Shown piece by piece: positions 1 to 5,230 of a stretch of DNA of 6,326 bases. Position 1 is the first letter of the stretch; every line of letters starts with the position of its first letter. The translations under genes were made by a program, and so were the position numbers. Source of the DNA: Anaerolineae bacterium (GTDB taxonomy: Bacteria; Chloroflexota; Anaerolineae; 4572-78; NAK82). The notes under the pieces were generated by a model that saw only the letters and a program-made list of their open reading frames with translations, was not told the DNA's origin and ran no database searches. Where the stretch lies: the NCBI GenBank assembly GCA_030597485.1, contig JAUVRU010000132.1, positions 1-6,326 on the forward strand, written 5' to 3'.

Positions 1-1016
1 ATCATAGCTTCAGCCGCAGCGGCTGCATCTGGCAGCTTGGCCTCGACGCCAGCTCCCGTGTTGAATGTGGGCAGATTGTAGAAGCGACCAAACTGGGCCA
101 CCGCGGCACGACCCACAGCATGCTCCGGGCTGGCATAGGTGGGTTGGGTGATCCTCATATCCATCGCCGGAGTATGGGGAGCGTAGATGAAAGGGGTGCC
201 CGGTTTGATAAGTTGTGACATCACCAGACCAAAAAGCTCCTCAGCAGTGGCCTGGATCAGCGCGCCTCCCAGGTCCACCGGGCCGGTGGCGCCCAACATG
301 GGCGCTGGAGAGTATTGGATAGGGGCGCCAAACTTGGCAGCTTCCACCATGCCTTCATTCAACCGTGTGGCCTGCAACGGCGAGACCGGGGTTACGTAGA
401 TAATCACCCAGGGGCGCCGACGGAACTCGTCCTCTCCGCCGCTGACGGCAGCTGCCATCTCCAGGAACCTGGCGACAGACCGCTGCCCCAGCGAGCTTAC
501 GATGACGGGCTTGGTAGTGTTGCGAAAGATAGCATCGTATTCGTGGAAGAACGCCACATCTCTCGGCATGTCACCGGCCGAGCACAACGCCATAATGAAA
601 TCCACATGAGGCAGAGCCTGGCCTACACGAGTGACGTTCACCATGTCTGCCAAAGTCGGCGTCCGTGGCTTGCCCAAGCCGTGGTCCCAGAAGAAGGGCT
701 CGGAAGTGCCCCCCAGCCCGTAGTACACCCGGCCTGGTTCGAGCAGCAGATCCATTTTCGGATCCCGCCCGTGGACCACAAAAGAACTGGGAGCAGATTC
801 AACAGCAGCATCCACTATGTCGGGAGGGACGCGAACGACGCGCGAGTCGCGGTCCACCTTGGCGCCACCTTTTTGAAAGATATCGAGGATGAGATCAGAA
901 TCACTGAAGACGCCGGGGTCCTCAAGGAGCGACAGCGCAGCGTGATGAATGCGCTCCATTTCACTGTCAGAGAGGAAGTTCAACACTCCGCCGCGTGGCC
1001 CTTCTTTCATAGTCAC
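1..1016 (-). CDS. MttB-superfamily trimethylamine/betaine methyltransferase (3' end off the window)
   Basis: Family role: MttB-type proteins (COG5598) move a methyl group from a methylamine or quaternary amine to a cobalamin-binding corrinoid protein in the cytoplasm. The frame is open from GTG 1016 to the left edge, giving 338 residues of a family that is usually about 480-500 long, so roughly 140-160 C-terminal residues are missing. Family-like stretches, in order: an N-terminal helix with IHHAALSLLEDPGV (23-36), VRVPPDIV (61-68), HGRDPKMDL (82-90), GATGP (242-246), an AE-L-QL-PG segment after it, MDMR (285-288), and VEAKLPD (324-330) leading to E336. There is no in-frame amber codon in the visible part, so no sign of pyrrolysine, but the window ends close to where it falls in Pyl-containing MttB (near residue 334 as I recall). 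Pyl-lacking relatives use glycine betaine, proline betaine or carnitine; the substrate here cannot be read. The gene follows a peptide-type transporter on the same strand. Confidence 0.9.
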   Translation of the reverse strand, partial: MTMKEGPRGGVLNFLSDSEMERIHHAALSLLEDPGVFSDSDLILDIFQKGGAKVDRDSRVVRVPPDIVDAAVESAPSSFVVHGRDPKMDLLLEPGRVYYGLGGTSEPFFWDHGLGKPRTPTLADMVNVTRVGQALPHVDFIMALCSAGDMPRDVAFFHEYDAIFRNTTKPVIVSSLGQRSVARFLEMAAAVSGGEDEFRRRPWVIIYVTPVSPLQATRLNEGMVEAAKFGAPIQYSPAPMLGATGPVDLGGALIQATAEELFGLVMSQLIKPGTPFIYAPHTPAMDMRITQPTYASPEHAVGRAAVAQFGRFYNLPTFNTGAGVEAKLPDAAAAAEAM

Positions 1017-1028
1017 GGGACATCTCCT
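1014..1028 (-). promoter_or_regulatory. Ribosome binding site that favours the GTG start of the methyltransferase
   Basis: On the minus strand an AGGAG at 1028-1024 lies 7 bases before GTG 1016-1014 and 13 bases before the in-frame ATG 1010-1008. The 7-base spacing is the usual one, so I choose GTG, which adds two residues (Met-Thr) to the ATG start. An ATG at 1023-1021 overlaps the site but is out of frame. Confidence 0.6.
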
Positions 1029-1171
1029 GAAAATGGGTCATTATGGAATGGCCCACTAACAATTGCGTCAATCGTCAGCGTTCAGCCCTGTCCCGGGATG
1101 GTGCAATCAAATGGTCCCCCGCTGATTTGGGATCGACGGATTGGCTGACTCGCTTTCAGAAAACGACAGAT
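1017..1171 (-). other. Gap between permease C and the methyltransferase
   Basis: This 155-base non-coding stretch separates the last transporter gene from the methyltransferase. I see no hairpin followed by a T run on the minus strand, so no intrinsic terminator, and read-through from the transporter is plausible. A weak promoter-like pair exists: TTGACG at 1071-1066 and CATAAT at 1045-1040. The spacer is 20 bases, longer than the preferred 17, so I do not call it a promoter. The gap is nevertheless long enough for the methyltransferase to have its own start of transcription. Confidence 0.4.
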
Positions 1172-2062
1172 TCAGAGTCGCACCTGGCGGCCGAACACAC
1201 GGGCCACACCATCGGTGAAGAGGTTGAGGCTGATCACCAGGCCTGACAGGGCAATCGCGGGAGCCAGCACGGTATACGGAGCAGCCGTCAGCGCAACCCG
1301 GTTCTCGCTGATCATCAGTCCCCACTCGGGGGTAGGTGGCTGGACGCCGAAACCGAGAAAGCCCAACGAACCGATGAGGATAGGTGCGTAGCCAGCTCGC
1401 ACTCCAAACTCGACCAGCAGCACCCCCGTGGCATTGGGAAGAAGTTCGCGCCGGACGATGGACCAGGCCGACTCGCCTCGCGCCCGCGCCACGGTGATGT
1501 AGTCACGCGTCACCAAGTCCAACGTCACGGCCCGGGTCATACGGCCTGTACGAGGCAGGTACACCAGGGCCACCACCCCGATCAACACGAAGAAGTTGCC
1601 GGACAATCTCAGGCCAGCAGCCGTGATCACCAACAGGGCAAAGACGATCACCGGGATGCTGATAAACACCTCAAATATGCGCATCATGGCCCCGTCAAAC
1701 CAACCGCCGACAAAACCACTGAGCAGCCCCAACAAGCCCCCCAGGGTGACGGCTAGCAGGGTGCTGGTCAAGGCAAGAAACAACACAATAGGCGTGCCAA
1801 GCACCACCCGGCTGAACATGTCTCGCCCCATCTGATCGGTGCCGAACAGGTGTTCCACGCTGGGCGACTCAAAAGGCTTTCCGGCAGCGATCTTGTCATA
1901 GGGGTACGGAGCCCATAGCCCGCCGGTGATGGCGATGATGACGTAGATGAGCAGCAAGAAGCCGCCCACCACCAATGGCCAGGGCAAACGACGAATGCGG
2001 GCCCATCTGCTGCTAACGCGGGGCACCGTGGGTTGATCGCTGGTGTACGTGGTAGTAGCCAT
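1172..2062 (-). CDS. Peptide/nickel-type ABC transporter permease, DppC/OppC class
   Basis: Inner-membrane channel subunit that pairs with the DppB-like permease encoded just upstream. It is 296 residues long, normal for the class. A charged cytoplasmic N-terminus (1-29) leads into a first membrane segment (about 30-49), then the class-typical periplasmic element HLFGTDQMGRDMFSRVVLGT (71-90). Further hydrophobic segments lie near 93-118, 132-150, 157-170, 212-240 and 262-282. The EAA loop that docks on the ATPase is about 187-210 (RDYITVARARG through RRELLPN), and the conserved PPTPEWGLM is at 242-250, as in OppC/DppC. The start ATG overlaps the stop of the upstream permease by one base (TGATG) and has GAGGA 7 bases before it, which points to translational coupling. 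Substrate cannot be deduced from the permease. Confidence 0.95.
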   Translation of the reverse strand: MATTTYTSDQPTVPRVSSRWARIRRLPWPLVVGGFLLLIYVIIAITGGLWAPYPYDKIAAGKPFESPSVEHLFGTDQMGRDMFSRVVLGTPIVLFLALTSTLLAVTLGGLLGLLSGFVGGWFDGAMMRIFEVFISIPVIVFALLVITAAGLRLSGNFFVLIGVVALVYLPRTGRMTRAVTLDLVTRDYITVARARGESAWSIVRRELLPNATGVLLVEFGVRAGYAPILIGSLGFLGFGVQPPTPEWGLMISENRVALTAAPYTVLAPAIALSGLVISLNLFTDGVARVFGRQVRL

Positions 2063-2074
2063 CAGGTAGTCCTC
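2060..2074 (-). promoter_or_regulatory. Coupled stop/start (TGATG) and ribosome binding site between the permeases
   Basis: The stop TGA (2064-2062) of permease B and the start ATG (2062-2060) of permease C share one A. A GAGGA at 2074-2070, inside the end of permease B, sits 7 bases before the ATG. This arrangement typically couples translation and would favour equal amounts of the two permeases that form a heterodimer. Confidence 0.75.
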
Positions 2075-3009
2075 AGGCGTGGGTTGAGCAGAATCGTCAG
2101 AAGATCGGCAATCAGGTTGGCGAATATGTACACAGCCGAAATAATCAAGGCCGCCGCCTCGATGACAGGCGCGTCGCGATGGAAAACCGCGTCGACCAGC
2201 AAGGTACCGATGCCGGGAAAGGCAAACACCTTCTCCACCACCACCACACCCCCGATGAGATAGGCCAGGTTGAGCGCGGTGACGTTGAGGCTCGGGATCA
2301 ATGCATTGGGCAGCCCATGCCGCAACACCACTTTATGCAGCGGCAAGCCTTTCAGGATGGCCATGCGGATGTACTCGGAGTCGAGAACCTCGATCAGGTT
2401 ATCGCGCAGCATCCGTATCGCATACACTGCCATGGCGATTGCCAGGGTGACGGCCGGCAGTGTCATCAGCCGCAGGGCATCCCAGAAGCCTTCGGCCATG
2501 TTGATCACCGACAGCACCGGGAAGGCATTGAGCTTGAGGGCAAACACGACCAGCAAGAAGGTGCCCATCACGAACTCGGGAATGGAAAGGCCGATCAGGG
2601 TGGCAAGTGAAACTCCGGTGTCAATAGGCCCCTCTCGGAACACGGCGCCCAGAGAGCCGAGGATAGTGGCCAAGGGGATATAGATCACAAAGGCATAGGC
2701 AGCCAGGAATAACGTGTTCTTCAACTTGGGCCAGACGATGTCGGTCACCCGGTAGTCGTTGACCAGCGAGTCCCCGAAGTCGCCCTGCACAGCACCCAGC
2801 AGCCAGTGGCCATAGCGCTCGTACACAGGGCGGTCAAGGCCCCTCATTTTGCGATAATTCTCTTTCATTTCCTCGGTGGCGTGGCGGCCGATGACACGGG
2901 CAGCGATGTCACCGGGCAGCACATCGACAGCGGCGAATATGATAACGGACACCGCCAGCAGCGTCAGAAACGCCGTGACAATCCGAGTCAGGAGCACTCT
3001 AAGAATCAT
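2062..3009 (-). CDS. Peptide/nickel-type ABC transporter permease, DppB/OppB class
   Basis: Inner-membrane channel subunit, partner of the DppC-like permease that follows it. It has 315 residues, the normal size. The N-terminus shows the class pattern: a short basic start, membrane helix (about 10-31) ending in DVLPGD, then an extracytoplasmic stretch with the KMRGLDRPVYERYGHWL region (54-70) and GDFGDS (76-81). Other hydrophobic segments lie near 98-122, 133-160, 183-201, 238-262 and 285-308. The EAA loop is about 209-238, with EYIRMAILKGLP and RHGLPNALIP, followed by GGVVVVEKVFAFPGIG (253-268) and RDAPV (278-282), all family hallmarks. Start ATG 3009 has AGGTGA at 3018-3013, rather close to the start if all six bases pair. 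It lies 257 bases after the binding-protein gene. Confidence 0.95.
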   Translation of the reverse strand: MILRVLLTRIVTAFLTLLAVSVIIFAAVDVLPGDIAARVIGRHATEEMKENYRKMRGLDRPVYERYGHWLLGAVQGDFGDSLVNDYRVTDIVWPKLKNTLFLAAYAFVIYIPLATILGSLGAVFREGPIDTGVSLATLIGLSIPEFVMGTFLLVVFALKLNAFPVLSVINMAEGFWDALRLMTLPAVTLAIAMAVYAIRMLRDNLIEVLDSEYIRMAILKGLPLHKVVLRHGLPNALIPSLNVTALNLAYLIGGVVVVEKVFAFPGIGTLLVDAVFHRDAPVIEAAALIISAVYIFANLIADLLTILLNPRLRTT

Positions 3010-3266
3010 GGGTCACCTGTAATCGTTGATGACAGCGCCAGAGTTCAGTCTCCGTGAACGTTTAGCCCGCTGACGGGGACAGGCCTTTGGGCCAAGCCAC
3101 CGTCAAAGCGAATCAGCGAATCCCTCGATGCAGAATCTAGGCCCCGTTCCGGGACTGGGCTGATGGCTGAACGCTAAACGCTTTCTTACTATGCAATGTC
3201 CGGGCTGCCCCTCGACAGGGCAGCCCAGACACACACTGAAATCAAAAACCAATCACCGATCGAATC
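3010..3266 (-). other. Gap between the binding-protein gene and permease B
   Basis: This 257-base stretch has no credible coding frame. It contains the 9-bp hairpin at 3202-3226 near the end of the binding-protein gene and a small GC hairpin at 3141-3155 (GCCCCG, loop TTC, CGGGAC, one G-T pair). TTGACG occurs on the minus strand at about 3105-3100, but I find no matching -10 at normal spacing. Long intercistronic gaps after the binding-protein gene are common in ABC importer operons, where the binding protein is made in excess over the membrane parts. Confidence 0.45.
3202..3226 (-). promoter_or_regulatory. Intercistronic hairpin after the binding-protein gene
   Basis: GGGCTGCCC (3202-3210) and GGGCAGCCC (3218-3226) are exact reverse complements with a 7-base loop, giving a perfect GC-rich 9-bp stem 40 bases past the stop of the binding-protein gene. 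There is no T run after the stem on the minus strand, so it is not a standard intrinsic terminator. By position it could protect the 3' end of the binding-protein message or cause partial termination, lowering permease expression; this role is inferred. Confidence 0.6.
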
Positions 3267-4337
3267 TTACCGCTCGCAGTAGAGCTGTCGAGGGTCGAAG
3301 ACAGAGATCTGAATGTGCGGCGTGTAGCCGGTGCAGTTGGAGCGCTCGGCGGCAACCGTGAGGAACTTGCCCTCAAAGATGTCCCCGCCTTCTTCGGAGA
3401 TCCACTGCATGGCTTCCCGGTACAGCGCGATACGTTTATCGGGGTCAATCTCCTGGCTGGCCTTAAGCAGGATCTCATCGTATTCAGGATAGTACCAGTG
3501 GGTTTCGGGATACTTGGACTCGCTGTGGTGACTCATGGCCAACCCGCTGCTGGGGGGCCGCTGGTTGTGGGCCGACAGCATAAAGGGCACCTTGAGCCAG
3601 ACATTGTCCCAGTACTCCTCCACCGGCGCCGTGACCAGATCGAACTTGATGCCGGCTTCCTCGGCGCCCGCCTTCAACATTTGGGCAAAGCAGAGGAAAC
3701 CGGGGAACTGTTCGCTGGCATAGAACTCCACCTCCAGCGGGTTGTCCGGGCCGTAGCCCGACTCGGCCAGCAGCGCTATAGCGCCTTCGATGTCTGCGTC
3801 GGTGGGGACTTCCTCCACGGGTCGCCAGGCGTTCGGCGAAGTGGGTTCGATGGGGTTATCATCGCCGATCACACCGTAACCCAGCCAGCAGATGTCCACC
3901 ACCGCCTGCTTGTCATATACCATTTTGAGCGCCTGGCGCACGTTGGGGTCATCGTACGGCGGCGTGTCCACCCACATGACGCCCAACATAGAAATCGACG
4001 CCTTGCTGACTACCAGGTTGACATTGGGATCAGCTTCCAGCTCGGGAACGTTTACGAAATCCACGATCTGGACGAAATCCATCTCGCCCGCCTGGATGGC
4101 GGCGGCCCGGGTGGTGGCCTCAATGATCATGTACAGTTCCACCTTGTCCGCCAGGGGCAGGCCTTCCTCCCAATAGTCCTCAAACTTGACAAACACGTGG
4201 GGTGACCCTTGGGGTTCAAAGTCCACAGGAACGAACGGCCCAGTACCCATGCCGGACGTATGCAACTCGTCGTGCTTGGCGCCTTTCTGGACGATCCAGG
4301 GGGGCCTTGGGGGTGGCGATCTGAAGGGGCATCTCAA
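3267..4337 (-). CDS. Family 5 ABC solute-binding protein, C-terminal part
   Basis: This frame continues the binding protein. Its nominal TTG start at 4337 is an artefact: the first 13 residues overlap the upstream half in the wrong frame, and homology begins at the Trp of WIVQK near 4298. Family features include GMGTGPFVPVDF, then FEDYWEEGLPLADKVELY, AAAIQAGEMDFVQIVD, the DDPNVRQALKMVYDKQAVVD helix region, the late WYYPEYDEILLKA segment and DKRIALYREAMQWISEEG. It ends with a TAA at 3269-3267 after PRQLYCER, a natural C-terminus for the family. About 343 residues belong to the real protein. There is no signal peptide, so this part is only meaningful fused to the upstream half. Confidence 0.85.
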   Translation of the reverse strand: MRCPFRSPPPRPPWIVQKGAKHDELHTSGMGTGPFVPVDFEPQGSPHVFVKFEDYWEEGLPLADKVELYMIIEATTRAAAIQAGEMDFVQIVDFVNVPELEADPNVNLVVSKASISMLGVMWVDTPPYDDPNVRQALKMVYDKQAVVDICWLGYGVIGDDNPIEPTSPNAWRPVEEVPTDADIEGAIALLAESGYGPDNPLEVEFYASEQFPGFLCFAQMLKAGAEEAGIKFDLVTAPVEEYWDNVWLKVPFMLSAHNQRPPSSGLAMSHHSESKYPETHWYYPEYDEILLKASQEIDPDKRIALYREAMQWISEEGGDIFEGKFLTVAAERSNCTGYTPHIQISVFDPRQLYCER

Positions 4338-5004
4338 CTGCAGGCTCTGGCAGGATGAATTTCACCGTGTAGTCATCCTCGGCAATGATGCCATCGAAGT
4401 CCATGAAGGCCAGCATGGGGGCGTTCTCTGAGCCCGGGGCCGTGTCGTCGCCAGCCCTGGCAGGATCCAGGATTCGCTGGAAGGTGTAGACTACGTCGTC
4501 CGCAACCAGCTCTTTCCCATCGTGGAACTTGACGCCCTTGCGCAGGTGGAAAGTCCACTCCGAACCGTCCTCGTTAGACTCATAGGATTCGGCCAGCGAA
4601 GGGACAACCCCGAAGTCGCTGGTCATATCCACCAAACGGTTGTACGCCATGTTGGCCATGATGGAGTTTTCGCCCGATGGCTGGTTCAAGGGGTCCATCG
4701 AGTTAGCCTCGCCGCCGGGGTCCAGGATAGCAAACTTGACGACCAGAGCTTCCTCTGCTGGTTCCTCCGCCGGGACCTCTACCTCAACGGTGACGATTAC
4801 CTCTTTCTCCACTTCCACTATTTGGGTGACCACCACCTCTACTTCTTTTTCTACTTCTACTATTTGGGTGACCACCACCTCAACTTCTTTTTCGACGACG
4901 ACGGTCTCAACGATCTTCTCCGGCGTGGGTTGCGCAGCGCACCCCGCCGTAATGGCCAGCGCCAACAGAGCCAGCGCCGATACCAGTAAGAACTTCTTAG
5001 ACAT
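4216..5004 (-). CDS. Family 5 ABC solute-binding lipoprotein, N-terminal part
   Basis: Extracytoplasmic receptor of the importer. The frame holds 262 residues, of which 1-235 are genuine. Residues 1-21 form a lipoprotein signal peptide (MSKK, then a hydrophobic core, then TAG before Cys22); Thr at -3 is a less usual lipobox residue. Residues 23-86 are a Val/Glu/Lys/Thr linker containing 14-residue repeats, which should act as a spacer between the lipid anchor and the binding domain. The mature domain starts near VVKFAILDPGG (88-98) and shows family 5 patterns: the DPLNQPSGENSIMANMAYNRLVDM region, a FGVVPSLAESYE stretch, and WTFHLRKGVKFHDGKELVADDVVYTFQRILDP. The start ATG 5004 has a strong Shine-Dalgarno site 9 bases upstream. 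The last 27 residues are out-of-frame product. Ligand: peptide-like in family terms, but family 5 proteins also bind nickel, sugars, opines and other solutes. Confidence 0.9.
   Translation of the reverse strand: MSKKFLLVSALALLALAITAGCAAQPTPEKIVETVVVEKEVEVVVTQIVEVEKEVEVVVTQIVEVEKEVIVTVEVEVPAEEPAEEALVVKFAILDPGGEANSMDPLNQPSGENSIMANMAYNRLVDMTSDFGVVPSLAESYESNEDGSEWTFHLRKGVKFHDGKELVADDVVYTFQRILDPARAGDDTAPGSENAPMLAFMDFDGIIAEDDYTVKFILPEPAVEMPLQIATPKAPLDRPERRQARRVAYVRHGYWAVRSCGL
4299..4304 (-). other. Homopolymer frameshift site in the binding-protein gene
   Basis: The plus strand reads six G in a row. On the coding strand AAG GCC CCC CTG stays in the first frame and soon stops, whereas with five C the reading is AAG GCC CCC TGG ATC GTC CAG, which continues the family pattern. 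One extra base is therefore the simplest explanation. Confidence 0.85.
4810..4893 (-). repeat. 42-base tandem repeat coding for the lipoprotein linker
   Basis: Two adjacent 42-base copies (4893-4852 and 4851-4810 on the minus strand) differ at only 3 positions and each code for EKEVEVVVTQIVEV. A third, degraded partial copy follows (EKEVIVT, about 4809-4789). The unit is in frame, so gain or loss of copies would change linker length without breaking the protein. Confidence 0.9.
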
Positions 5005-5230
5005 TTGCTCTCTCTCCTTTTAGATTTCTAATGTTGGTTCAGAAACTACAAGGGTTTTCCAGCGTTCCCAAAACGAACTTCCTAGCGCATCAACCGCCCT
5101 TCTGGGGACGGTCCACGACTGGATACGTGGGGTTGTCACCCTCTTGCGGCAATCCTGTCCCCATGCTGCTCTGAACAGAACTCCCCGCACTGCTGTACCA
5201 GGAATTGCATTGACACACCCCTCGCCACAA
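5005..5230 (-). other. Gap between the ATPase and the binding-protein gene
   Basis: A 226-base stretch with a ribosome binding site at its downstream end. I see no stem followed by a T run after the ATPase stop. No good promoter is evident: the nearest candidate is TTGTAG followed by TAGAAA with a 15-base spacer, close to the start codon and poor. A frame of 88 codons crosses this gap but looks like chance. The gap may hold the binding-protein promoter, but the sequence alone does not show it. Confidence 0.4.
5014..5019 (-). promoter_or_regulatory. Strong ribosome binding site of the binding-protein gene
   Basis: AAGGAG at 5019-5014, in a purine-rich run, lies 9 bases before ATG 5004-5002. 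It is the best Shine-Dalgarno match in the window, in keeping with the high expression usual for binding proteins, and it supports this start, which also gives a complete signal peptide. Confidence 0.8.

Larger units (their letters stand above)
3267..5004 (-). pseudogene. Substrate-binding lipoprotein gene, whole span, interrupted by a +1 frameshift
   Basis: The span encodes one family 5 (DppA/OppA-like) solute-binding protein in two frames. The first frame is homologous up to residue 235 (ending IATPKAP). It then runs into 27 unrelated residues and a stop at 4216. The second frame continues the family pattern with WIVQKGAKHDEL and then GTGPFVP. The span is 1738 bases, one more than 579 codons, and removing one base from the six-C run on the coding strand (4304-4299) rejoins the frames into a 578-residue protein. 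This is either a sequencing/assembly error in a homopolymer or a true recent mutation. If true, the second half would lack a signal peptide and could not be exported, so the gene would be inactive. Confidence 0.85.

Noticed and set aside
1040..1071. TTGACG/CATAAT promoter-like pair upstream of the methyltransferase
   Set aside because: The 20-base spacer is too long for a confident sigma-70-type promoter and such hexamers occur by chance; it is mentioned only in the gap entry.
315..1148. Long plus-strand frame of 277 codons
   Set aside because: It lies opposite the MttB-like gene, whose minus-strand translation matches family motifs throughout; the plus-strand product resembles no family I know and has a low-complexity, His/Arg-rich look typical of antisense frames.
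1077..3175. Shared 11-mer AGCGTTCAGCC (plus strand near 1077, minus strand near 3175) in two intergenic gaps
   Set aside because: An 11-base match between two places in a 6-kb window is expected several times by chance, and the flanks align only with gaps, so I do not call a dispersed repeat.
3059..3180. 8-bp inverted repeat CGTTTAGC / GCTAAACG about 106 bases apart
   Set aside because: Short and widely separated; a pair like this is expected by chance in several kilobases and no stable structure follows.
3315..4205. Long plus-strand frame of 296 codons
   Set aside because: Antisense shadow of the C-terminal half of the binding protein; no recognisable domain and unusual composition.
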